NCBI GenBank assembly: GCA_964580455.1
Contig: CAZOKO010000078.1
Span: 1 to 13,430, forward strand
DNA from: CAZOKO01 sp964580455
GTDB taxonomy: Bacteria > Desulfobacterota > WTBG01
Direction of reading: 5' to 3'
Length of the DNA: 13,430 nucleotides
Below are positions 1 through 6,741 of the stretch, one piece after another. The notes beneath the pieces are model-generated. The model worked only from the letters and a program-made list of their open reading frames with translations. It was not told the DNA's origin and made no database searches. The translations under genes and the position numbers were made by a program. Position 1 is the first letter of the stretch; every line of letters begins with the position of its first letter.

Positions 1-38
1 CGTGGTTATATTTCTTTTGGTTGCGGCTTTGCTGCGCT

Positions 39-52
39 GTGTTCTCTGTGGT
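39..52. repeat. dispersed-repeat fragment (CTCTGTGGT type)
   Basis: The 14-mer GTGTTCTCTGTGGT here is identical to 11971-11984, the right end of a larger palindromic element. The flanking text (a GCGGCTTTGCTGCG-like stretch before it) resembles a dispersed spacer repeat common in many uncultured bacteria. Only this edge is visible, so the element may start outside the window. It ends about 40 bp before cooC and shows no coding potential. Confidence 0.45.
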
Positions 53-91
53 TTGTTTTGACAATATGTTGAAAGAGGAAAGGAGTGATTT

Positions 92-859
92 ATGAAGATT
101 GCAGTTACTGGTAAGGGTGGTGTGGGAAAAACAACCATTTCGGCAGCGCTCAGCTATGCCTTTGCTGAAAAGGGGTATAAAGTTGTTGCTATAGATGCGG
201 ATCCTGATGCTAATCTGGCATCAGCTCTGGGTTTCCCTGAGAATGTGAACATCACTCCCATTAGTGAATTAAAGGATTTGATAGAGGAGCGCACGGGGGC
301 AAAACCAGGGACTTCCGGTGGTTTTTTCAAGTTAAACCCCAAGGTTGACGACCTCCCTGAGAAGCTGTGGGTTGAATATAATGGAGTAAGGCTCATGCTC
401 ATGGGGACAGTGAAGAAAGGGGGGAGTGGTTGCGTGTGTCCGGAGAGTGTTTTATTGAAATCACTTCTTCAGCACCTCGTTTTGTTCAGGCAGGAGGTGG
501 TTATAATGGATATGGAAGCGGGTATTGAGCATTTAGGGCGGGCTACAGCTCGGGCGGTTGATCATTTTATTGTTGTAGTTGAGCCCAGTATGCGAAGTAT
601 TGAGACAGCACTTAAAATAAAGGAACTGGCTAATGATATTGGCATTAAGAGCATTTGCGGCATAGCTAATAAGATACGCAGGGAATCTGACAGGGAGTTC
701 TTTGAAAAGAAAGTGAATGGCATTCAAATGCTTGGTTATATTCCTTATGATGAAGAGGTCATTGAAGCAGATCTGTCCAGACTCTCAGTATGGGATCACG
801 GAAAAGAGACTGTAAAAGAGGTGAGGAAGATAATTGATAAGCTGGCAAAGGAAATCTAA
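92..859 (+). CDS. cooC: CooC-type P-loop ATPase, CODH nickel-insertion factor
   Basis: This 255-residue protein is a CooC-family ATPase of the MinD/SIMIBI class. Known members bind nickel and load it into the C-cluster of carbon monoxide dehydrogenase, acting in the cytoplasm as ATP-driven dimers. The sequence shows a deviant Walker A motif GKGGVGKTT (residues 7-15), a switch region with DADPDANL (35-42), the family metal-binding Cys-x-Cys (Cys114, Cys116 in GSGCVCPES), and the DMEAGIEHLGR segment (140-150) typical of CooC. The length matches the family. An AAAGGAG ribosome site lies just upstream of the ATG. No CODH gene is in the window, so its client enzyme is either to the left or elsewhere. 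The stop codon is embedded in one arm of a palindromic repeat (858-968). CooC is the best fit; the related AcsF/CooC2 subtype cannot be excluded. Confidence 0.9.
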   Translation: MKIAVTGKGGVGKTTISAALSYAFAEKGYKVVAIDADPDANLASALGFPENVNITPISELKDLIEERTGAKPGTSGGFFKLNPKVDDLPEKLWVEYNGVRLMLMGTVKKGGSGCVCPESVLLKSLLQHLVLFRQEVVIMDMEAGIEHLGRATARAVDHFIVVVEPSMRSIETALKIKELANDIGIKSICGIANKIRRESDREFFEKKVNGIQMLGYIPYDEEVIEADLSRLSVWDHGKETVKEVRKIIDKLAKEI

Positions 860-968
860 GTGACTAAAGTGATGTGAAGTGCCTAAATTTTGGTCTGCCT
901 TTGGTAAGTAGATTTGTCCTATCCTTATAATTTTATTTCACTTTAGGTGCTTCAAACTTTAGTCACTT
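858..968. repeat. palindromic intergenic element with 13-bp perfect terminal inverted repeats
   Basis: AAGTGACTAAAGT (858-870) is repeated exactly in inverse orientation at 956-968. Just inside, TGAAGTGCCTAAA and TGAAGCACCTAAA also pair, so the arms extend about 30 bp with a small bulge. The left arm begins inside the cooC TAA codon, and the right arm ends about 5 bp before the panE ribosome site. This has the form of a MITE- or REP-like insertion filling the whole spacer. In RNA it could fold and influence message ends, but it has no U-tract. Confidence 0.7.
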
Positions 969-983
969 GTCATGGAGAGAATG

Positions 984-1916
984 GTGAGAATTGGTATTAT
1001 TGGTGCGGGGGCGATGGGCAGTTTATTTGCTTATCTCCTCTGCCAAGCCGGGTATAGCCCCTGGTTACTGGATGAGTGTCAGGAGAAGGTAGATAAAATA
1101 AAGACAGACGGGCTGACTGTTGAGGGTGTTACAGGTGAGCATCATATTTCTTGTCTCAATATTACTTCAAGGCCGGAAGAGATTGGAATAGTTGATCTCC
1201 TCATCGTTTTTGTCAAAGCCTATGATACCGAGAAAGCAATGCAGCGGGCAGTTTCCATGATAGGTGACGGAACCTTGGTGCTAACCCTGCAGAACGGCTT
1301 GAACAATCTGGAAAAGATTACAGATATAACAGGAAAGAGCCGGGCAATAGGTGGTATTACAGCTCATGGTGCTACCCGGTTGGGCCATGCTCACATTCGA
1401 CATGCCGGTATTGGTGAAACTGTCGTCGGTTCTCTGAAATGCGAAAGAACTAAAGAGATTATTAAAATCAAAGAGATATTAGACTCCTCTGGGATCCAAA
1501 CCAGTATTACTGATGATGTAGAGGGAACAATATGGAGCAAGCTTATTATCAATGCTGCTATCAACCCTTTGACAGCACTTACACGTTTGAATAATGGGGA
1601 AATCATTGAGCATTCAGAATTGCTGGATATTCAGTCGAGAGTTATAGGAGAATCCTGTGCTGTCGCTAAAGCTAAAGGCGTTACCATTCATTACCATAAT
1701 CCACTTGAAAAGGTTAAAGATGTTTGCAGAGCTACTGCTTTTAATAAATCTTCTATGTTGCAGGATATATTAATTGGGAAGAAGACAGAAATCGATTACA
1801 TAAATGGCGCTATTCTTTCTGAAGGAAGTAGATATAACGTTCCTACTCCTTACAATGAGATCCTGACCAGGCTTGTAAAAGCATTGGAAATCCAGAGAGA
1901 ACTTATACTTAACTGA
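984..1916 (+). CDS. panE: 2-dehydropantoate 2-reductase (ketopantoate reductase family)
   Basis: This protein of about 310 residues belongs to the PanE/ApbA family. Known members reduce 2-dehydropantoate to pantoate with NADPH in pantothenate (coenzyme A) synthesis. It opens with the Rossmann dinucleotide motif GIIGAGAMG. It carries the family Lys-containing helix SKLIINAAINPLTAL, whose Lys is the expected catalytic residue, and a C-terminal SSMLQD...TEIDYING segment that supplies the conserved Ser and Glu of the substrate pocket. ATG codons at 972 and 981 are possible starts, but GGAG at 974-977 sits 6 nt before the GTG at 984, and the protein then begins directly at the Rossmann fold, so I prefer 984. 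A repeat element separates it from cooC. Many PanE-like proteins act on other 2-keto acids, so the substrate is inferred; a role tied to cooC is not evident. Confidence 0.85.
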   Translation: MRIGIIGAGAMGSLFAYLLCQAGYSPWLLDECQEKVDKIKTDGLTVEGVTGEHHISCLNITSRPEEIGIVDLLIVFVKAYDTEKAMQRAVSMIGDGTLVLTLQNGLNNLEKITDITGKSRAIGGITAHGATRLGHAHIRHAGIGETVVGSLKCERTKEIIKIKEILDSSGIQTSITDDVEGTIWSKLIINAAINPLTALTRLNNGEIIEHSELLDIQSRVIGESCAVAKAKGVTIHYHNPLEKVKDVCRATAFNKSSMLQDILIGKKTEIDYINGAILSEGSRYNVPTPYNEILTRLVKALEIQRELILN

Positions 1917-1964
1917 GCCGTTCATTGTCCTTATTGATGATAAAAGTTTTATATGATATAATTT

Positions 1965-2053
1965 ATGATCTCGCAAAAAATCGGATTTCCCCTCCCCTGG
2001 TGGGAGGGGATTAAGGGAAGGGGGAACATTTTGACTTTTTACGAGGTCATCAT
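1965..2053. repeat. MITE-like element with inverted ends and G/C-rich internal hairpin (copy 1)
   Basis: The ends are imperfect inverted repeats: ATGATCTCGCAAAAA at 1965-1979 and TTTTTACGAGGTCATCAT at 2036-2053, whose complement reads ATGATGACCTCGTAAAAA. Inside is a perfect 8-bp hairpin, CCCCTCCC (1989-1996) with GGGAGGGG (2002-2009) around a 5-nt loop. It is followed by GATTAAGGG. A closely similar inverted partial copy lies at 9571-9629. The element occupies most of the 192-bp spacer between panE and the ArsA-like gene. No protein is encoded. Confidence 0.7.
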
Positions 2054-2108
2054 AATTCAATATCTATGAGAAAATTAGAATTTCAGGCAGTGTCTGGAGA
2101 TTTTAACC

Positions 2109-3284
2109 GTGAGGATAATACTTTTTACTGGAAAGGGTGGTGTAGGAAAAACCAGTATTGCAGCAGCAACAGCACATAGATGTGCAGAGCTGGGACATAA
2201 AACCATGATTTTCAGTACCGATGCTGCGCACAGTTTATCTGATTCCTTTAATAAGGAGATCGGAAAGAAAAGGATAACCATTGCCCGTAATCTCTATGCC
2301 CAGGAAATTGATGTTAACGAAGAACTAAAAAGGAACTGGGGTCCTATTAAAAAATTTATTCAAAGTTTCCTGAAACACCGTGGTTTTGAAGATATAATCG
2401 CTGATGAACTTGCTGTCTTTCCAGGAATGGAAGAGGTGTTCAGCATGCTGGAGTTGAAGGAAAGGTATGTTGAAGGATTTTTTGATGTCATTATTATTGA
2501 TTGTGCACCCACGGGTGAGACCTTAAGGTTACTTGCAGGGCCTGATATAGCCAAGTGGTATATGGAGAAGATTTTCAATATAGAGAGAACGGTATTCAAG
2601 GCTGTAAGACCGGTGGCTAATCGTTTCGTGGATATGCCATTGCCCGGTGACGATGTTTTTGATAATATAGAAAGTTTGTATAAAAATTTAATAGGGATGA
2701 AGGAGGTTCTCACAGATCGTGAAGTTTCTTCTATACGCATTGTACTTAATCCGGAAAAGATGGTCGTTAAGGAATCACAGAGGGCTTACACTTTTCTCAA
2801 TCTTTTTGGTTATATGGTTGATCTGGTTATTGCCAACCGTTTGCTTCCCCGGGAGGTAAAAGATCCATATTATGCAGAGTGGAAGAAGATTCAAAATACC
2901 TGTATGAAAGAAGTCAAAAACTATTTTCATCCCCTGCCCGTTTTGTCTTCAAAGTTGTGGAATAGAGAGATTATTGGCCAGAAACTTCTGGCAAAAATGG
3001 CAGAAGAGATATATGGTGATGATGACCCTTCCCAAATTTATTACAAGGAAAAACCGATTGAGATAAAAAGCTTTAACGGAGGTTACTACCTGTTATTAAG
3101 GTTGCCATTTGCTGATAAAAAAGACCTGGATATGTGGACTAAAGGGGATGAACTGATCATTCAGTATAAGAATTTTAAACGCAATATTACTTTGCCCCGG
3201 GCACTTGCCTCCCTTGAATTAAAGGGGGTTGAACTTAAAAACAAGATATTGAAAGTAAAATTTGGAGGTGATCATAATGAGTGA
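2109..3284 (+). CDS. ArsA/Get3-family ATPase with C-terminal HSP20-like domain (Get3d-like)
   Basis: This 391-residue ATPase has the ArsA/Get3 deviant P-loop GKGGVGKTS (8-16), switch I STDAAHSLSD (36-45) and switch II DCAPTGETLRLL (131-142). It also has the family segment VLNPEKM followed by an E-S-Q-R helix. Residues about 315-388 form a beta-rich tail (YYLLLRLPFADK...GDELIIQYKNFKRNI...) matching the HSP20/alpha-crystallin-like domain found at the end of some ArsA-like proteins and of the Get3d subgroup. The zinc-binding CxxC of eukaryotic Get3 is not seen. Arsenite-efflux ArsA has two tandem ATPase halves and arsenite cysteines, so an arsenic role is unlikely. A client-handling or membrane-protein targeting role is inferred from the family. 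The start is GTG, with GGAG (2096-2099) 9 nt upstream. It overlaps the next gene by 8 bp, implying translational coupling. Confidence 0.85.
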   Translation: MRIILFTGKGGVGKTSIAAATAHRCAELGHKTMIFSTDAAHSLSDSFNKEIGKKRITIARNLYAQEIDVNEELKRNWGPIKKFIQSFLKHRGFEDIIADELAVFPGMEEVFSMLELKERYVEGFFDVIIIDCAPTGETLRLLAGPDIAKWYMEKIFNIERTVFKAVRPVANRFVDMPLPGDDVFDNIESLYKNLIGMKEVLTDREVSSIRIVLNPEKMVVKESQRAYTFLNLFGYMVDLVIANRLLPREVKDPYYAEWKKIQNTCMKEVKNYFHPLPVLSSKLWNREIIGQKLLAKMAEEIYGDDDPSQIYYKEKPIEIKSFNGGYYLLLRLPFADKKDLDMWTKGDELIIQYKNFKRNITLPRALASLELKGVELKNKILKVKFGGDHNE

Positions 3285-3477
3285 AAAATGTGAAGCTATG
3301 GATTATTGCCCTCTTTACAAGATGTATGCCTGCCTTTCTTCCACAGAGGCAGGGAAGCACCTTCTCAACGCAAGGAAGGAGCTGCTTTTGGCGGTTAAGA
3401 CTCTTATCGAGAATGAGATAGAACGGACAGAGAAGGCGGGAAAATCCAGGACAGCAAAGAAAGTTAAGATTAGCTGA
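3277..3477 (+). CDS. small Cys-containing protein of unknown function, coupled to the Get3d-like ATPase
   Basis: I do not recognise this 66-residue protein. I chose ATG 3277 because GGAGGTG (3264-3270) lies 6 nt before it; an in-frame TTG at 3262 would lie too close to or inside that site. The N-terminal third has three cysteines in a C-x5-C-x6-C arrangement (Cys5, Cys11, Cys18). A charged, probably helical stretch follows (residues about 25-55: NARKELLLAVKTLIENEIER), then a basic tail ending KKVKIS. There is no signal peptide or membrane segment, so it should be cytoplasmic. Its first 8 bp lie within the ATPase gene, so the two are very likely co-translated, and it may be a partner, adaptor or client of that ATPase. 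The cysteines could hold a metal or a redox switch; that is a guess. Confidence 0.7.
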   Translation: MSEKCEAMDYCPLYKMYACLSSTEAGKHLLNARKELLLAVKTLIENEIERTEKAGKSRTAKKVKIS

Positions 3478-3552
3478 TTGGGGAGTCTTTACCTACAAAA
3501 GACCGTTATTAAGAAGGAAAATGTGGAGTTGTGTCTTAAGGAGATGGATCGA

Positions 3553-5055
3553 ATGATATGTCGTAAAATACTTTTGGCAGGTTTTATAACTGCAGGTGTT
3601 TTGTTGCTCCATACGCTGTCCTTTGCGTTCAGTCTCGAAGGAAAGGTAAAGGAGTATAGTCTTGATAATGGTATGAAGATTTTGATTTTGGAAAGGCACT
3701 TTGCACCTGTCGTTTCCATGTATATCAGGTTTAAGGTTGGTTCGGTAGATGAACCCGGAGGTGAGACAGGAACCTCTCATTTGCTTGAGCATATGTTATT
3801 TAAAGGTACTGAGACGTTAGGAACGAAGGACTACCAGGAAGAGAAGAAGCTGCTTGAAGAGATAGATAATTTGGCTGGAAAGATTGATGCCGAGATGAAA
3901 AAAGGGGAGCAGGCTGATAGCGACAGGGTTGAAGAGTGGAAGGGGAAATTAAAAATATTACAGAAGGAGCATAAGAAGTGGGTAGTGAAAGATGAGATTG
4001 ATGCTCTCTATTCTCAAAATGGAGCAGAAGGTATGAATGCCTCTACCGGATATGATGTTACTACTTATAAGGTAAGTGTTCCTGCTAATAGAATGGAGTT
4101 ATGGGCACGCATTGAATCAGACAGGATGTCAAATCCGGTCTTCAGGGAGTTTTACTCGGAGAGGGAGGTTGTAAGAGAAGAGAGAAGACAGAGGGAGGAG
4201 ACCCAGTCGGACGGAAAGCTGATGGAAAACTTTCTTGCGACTGCCTTTGTAGCACATCCATATGGCAGGCCTATTATTGGCTGGGACTCCGATATCAAGT
4301 ATTTGGAAAAGAAAAAAGTAAAAAAAATCTTTCATAACTATTATTGTCCCAACAACGCGGTAATGGCAGTGGTGGGGGATGTCAATCCTGATGAGGTGAT
4401 GAACACAATTGAGAAATCTTTTGGCAAAATACCGCCTCAAGAGATTATATCAGTTCCTATAAGTGAAGAACCCGAGCAATCGGGAGAGAGAAGAGTTGAA
4501 GTGGAGTTTGATGCTAACCAGAAATTAATTATAGGATACCATAAACCTGCTCTGCCCCATTTTGGTGATTATGTTTTTGATGTGATTGATATCTTATTAT
4601 CTGGAGGAAGAACTTCTAGATTGTATAAGGTGTTAGTGGAGGAAAAGAAGATTGCGGTAAGTGTAAGTACTGCAAATGGGCTGCCTGGCAGTAGATATTC
4701 TAACCTGTTTGCCATCTTTGCAACGCCGAGAAGTCCTCATACCTGTGATGAGTTAGAGGAGGAGATTTATAAGCAGATTGATAAGCTGAAGGAAGAAGCT
4801 GTAACTCCCCATGAATTTACTAAGGTCAAGAATCGGTTAGAAGCTGGTTTTATTCGATCGCTCAATTCAAATGCCGGGCTTGCAGGCAGGCTTTCCTATT
4901 ATCAGACTGTTGCAGGTGATTGGAGGTACATAGAAGAACATCTCCAAATAATTGAGAAAGTTACCCCGGAAGATATTATGGAGGTGGCAAAGAAATACCT
5001 CATAAAGAGAAACAGGACCTTTGCGAAAATAGTCAAGAAAGAAGGGGAGTTATAA
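3553..5055 (+). CDS. secreted M16 zinc peptidase, catalytic subunit type
   Basis: This is an insulinase/processing-peptidase family (M16) protein of 500 residues with an N-terminal signal peptide (hydrophobic residues 6-25), so it acts outside the cytoplasm. The inverted zinc motif HLLEH is at residues 76-80. The expected third ligand is Glu210 in the EREVVREE segment. The spacing from the motif to this Glu is about 130 residues instead of the usual 75 or so, because a charged, coiled-coil-like stretch (about 95-150) is inserted before the family's NASTGYDVTTY segment. The C-terminal half has the M16 second domain, with GGRTSRLYKVL. In-frame starts at 3478 (TTG) and 3544 exist, but AAGGAG at 3538-3543 is 9 nt before ATG 3553. 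The next gene encodes the matching inactive partner, so a heterodimer is likely. The natural substrate is unknown. Confidence 0.88.
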   Translation: MICRKILLAGFITAGVLLLHTLSFAFSLEGKVKEYSLDNGMKILILERHFAPVVSMYIRFKVGSVDEPGGETGTSHLLEHMLFKGTETLGTKDYQEEKKLLEEIDNLAGKIDAEMKKGEQADSDRVEEWKGKLKILQKEHKKWVVKDEIDALYSQNGAEGMNASTGYDVTTYKVSVPANRMELWARIESDRMSNPVFREFYSEREVVREERRQREETQSDGKLMENFLATAFVAHPYGRPIIGWDSDIKYLEKKKVKKIFHNYYCPNNAVMAVVGDVNPDEVMNTIEKSFGKIPPQEIISVPISEEPEQSGERRVEVEFDANQKLIIGYHKPALPHFGDYVFDVIDILLSGGRTSRLYKVLVEEKKIAVSVSTANGLPGSRYSNLFAIFATPRSPHTCDELEEEIYKQIDKLKEEAVTPHEFTKVKNRLEAGFIRSLNSNAGLAGRLSYYQTVAGDWRYIEEHLQIIEKVTPEDIMEVAKKYLIKRNRTFAKIVKKEGEL

Positions 5056-5084
5056 GTAAGACAGGAAGCGTGTGGAGTAGAGAA

Positions 5085-6515
5085 ATGAGGGATAATATGT
5101 ATAACGGATTCAAATGGGCAGTGTTTTTGGTGTTCTTTTTCATGTTGATTTCCTGCAAACCATCCTTGTTGAAATCACCTGAAGAACTGGTTTTTAAGAC
5201 TTTGAAATTTAATTTTCCACAGGCAGAACACGTTACCTTGGGAAATGGAATGGTAGTGTATCTGCTGGAAGATCATGAGCTTCCTCTTTTCAGTCTCATT
5301 GCATTGATAAGAACTGGCTCCATCTATGAACCGGATGATAAATTGGGACTGGCGGAATTAACAGGTGAGGTGATGAGGACAGGTGGAACTAAATTCATGT
5401 CTGGAGATGAGATTAATGAAAAACTGGAATTTATAGCAGGTTCAGTAGAAACGAGTATCGGTAGTGAATATGGCAGTGCATCACTTTCAGTTTTAAAAAA
5501 GGATATGGATCTGGGCCTTAAGATTTTTGCTGATGTGTTAATGTTTCCTTCCTTTGCTCAGGATAAGTTTGATTTAGCCAGGAAGAAAAAAGAAGAAAGT
5601 ATAAGACGCAGGAATGATAATCCTCAAAGCATTGCTTTCCGCGAATATAGAAAGGTGGTCTTTAATAAGAATCCACGAGGACGAATATCAACTGTAGAGA
5701 CTATTGCCAATTTGAAGAGAAAAGACCTGGTGGCATTCCACAAAAAATATTTTCATCCCAATAACATTATCCTGGGGGTTTCTGGAGATTTTAAACGGGA
5801 TGAAATTATTGCCAGGATAGACGAGCTGTTTAAAGGGTGGCTTCCGGAAGAGATAACCTTCCCTCTTGTAATGTCTCCAGAAGATATAAAAGGTAAAAGC
5901 GTGAACTACGCATATAAGGATTTACCCCAATCTACTATTGTAATGGGACACTTGGCGATGAGTAAAGCTCATCCTGACTATTATTCCTTTAAGATTTTAA
6001 ACTTTATTCTAGGTGGAGGAGGGTTTAATTCCCGATTGATGTCAGAGATTCGGTCTAATAGAGGCTTAGCCTATAGTGTGGGAAGTTTTTATAGAGCCGA
6101 AGTTGATTATGGCCTCTTTGGAGCGTACTGCTTTACTAAGTCGGGTTCAACAGTAGAGTGTATCAATGCAATTTCTGAGATGATAGGCAAAGTGAAACAA
6201 AAAGGTATCTCCCTGCAGGAACTGGAGTGGGCAAAAAGTAGCATCATCAATAATTTCATTTTTGAATTTACTTCTCCAGCACAGATTGTAAGCAGGAGGG
6301 TTGCTATTTCGTATGATAAATTACCTAAAGAGTTCCTGGAAACCTACCGAGAAAGAATAGCAAAGGTTACTGTGGATGATGTAAACAAAGTAGCAGAAAG
6401 GTATCTGCATCCTGATCATGCAGTTCTGATGGTAGTGGGAAACAGTGATGATTTTGAAGGTTCCCTTAATCAATTCGGCAATGTTAATGTTATTCCTCTT
6501 GAAAAAACCTTTTAA
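5085..6515 (+). CDS. M16 peptidase-like lipoprotein, zinc site lost (partner subunit)
   Basis: This second M16 family protein (about 476 residues) has a lipoprotein signal: a hydrophobic run, then the lipobox LISC with Cys24, followed by Lys-Pro, which does not indicate inner-membrane retention. Where the catalytic paralogue has HLLEH, this one reads ELTGE (in GLAELTGEVM), so it cannot bind zinc in the usual way. It keeps the glycine-rich loop GGGGFNSRL and the Arg/Tyr segment RGLAYSVGSFY, which in known M16B heterodimers sits on the non-zinc subunit and binds substrate. It starts about 30 bp after the zinc-bearing paralogue. Together they suggest a two-subunit protease tethered to the outer membrane from the periplasmic side. 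ATG 5085 is preceded by GGAG at 8 nt; ATG 5097 and GTG 5070 are also possible. Confidence 0.87.
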   Translation: MRDNMYNGFKWAVFLVFFFMLISCKPSLLKSPEELVFKTLKFNFPQAEHVTLGNGMVVYLLEDHELPLFSLIALIRTGSIYEPDDKLGLAELTGEVMRTGGTKFMSGDEINEKLEFIAGSVETSIGSEYGSASLSVLKKDMDLGLKIFADVLMFPSFAQDKFDLARKKKEESIRRRNDNPQSIAFREYRKVVFNKNPRGRISTVETIANLKRKDLVAFHKKYFHPNNIILGVSGDFKRDEIIARIDELFKGWLPEEITFPLVMSPEDIKGKSVNYAYKDLPQSTIVMGHLAMSKAHPDYYSFKILNFILGGGGFNSRLMSEIRSNRGLAYSVGSFYRAEVDYGLFGAYCFTKSGSTVECINAISEMIGKVKQKGISLQELEWAKSSIINNFIFEFTSPAQIVSRRVAISYDKLPKEFLETYRERIAKVTVDDVNKVAERYLHPDHAVLMVVGNSDDFEGSLNQFGNVNVIPLEKTF

Positions 6516-6528
6516 TCACAGTAACTTA

Positions 6529-6558
6529 TTGAATAATATAGATTTTACGTTGTATAAT
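6529..6558 (+). promoter_or_regulatory. candidate sigma-70-type promoter for the TPR/LolB-like genes
   Basis: A perfect -10 hexamer TATAAT (6553-6558) is preceded by TTGAAT (6529-6534) at an 18-bp spacing. It lies just after the M16 pair and about 180 bp before the TPR gene. The two halves read by eye look good, but no transcript evidence is available. Confidence 0.4.
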
Positions 6559-6641
6559 GGACAGATATGTGTTAACATACATAAGAAAAGTAATTAATTT
6601 ACTTCGCTGCAACCCTGAAACTAAAGGGGAATCTAATTGTC

Positions 6642-6667
6642 ATTGCGAGCCCGAAGGGCAGGGCAAT
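6642..6667. repeat. short palindromic dispersed repeat (CATTGCGAGCCCGAAGGGC type)
   Basis: ATTGC (6642-6646) pairs with GCAAT (6663-6667), and GCCC (6649-6652) with GGGC (6656-6659) around GAA. This motif resembles a dispersed spacer repeat known from many Desulfobacterota and uncultured genomes; that match is from memory. Read through in frame it makes a false N-terminus (SLRARRAGQ) for the TPR gene, so it helps decide that gene's start. Confidence 0.55.
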
Positions 6668-6741
6668 CTCATTCTTTAAATGATTGTAACCAAAAAGATT
6701 ATCATTTAGATATGCTGAAAAGATTACGAGACGTTTTAATT

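Noticed and set aside
858..968. CRISPR-like or riboswitch element in the cooC-panE spacer
   Set aside because: There is only one inverted pair with no regular repeat-spacer pattern and no recognisable aptamer core.
1965..2030. Intrinsic terminator after panE
   Set aside because: The G/C hairpin is followed by GATTAAGGG rather than a T-tract and matches a dispersed element at 9571-9629, so a repeat is the better explanation.
1770..2060. 96-residue minus-strand frame opposite panE
   Set aside because: It runs through the MITE-like element and then the antisense of panE; its composition shows it is a shadow.
2109..3284. Arsenite-efflux ATPase ArsA
   Set aside because: It has only one ATPase half, an HSP20-like tail and no neighbouring ars genes, so an arsenic role is not supported.
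3262..3477. Longer form of the small Cys protein starting at TTG 3262
   Set aside because: The ribosome site GGAGGTG lies at 3264-3270, inside that extension and well placed for ATG 3277.
3478..3552. N-terminal extension of the first M16 protein from TTG 3478
   Set aside because: It would bury the signal peptide behind about 25 charged residues, and AAGGAG at 3538-3543 is correctly spaced for ATG 3553.
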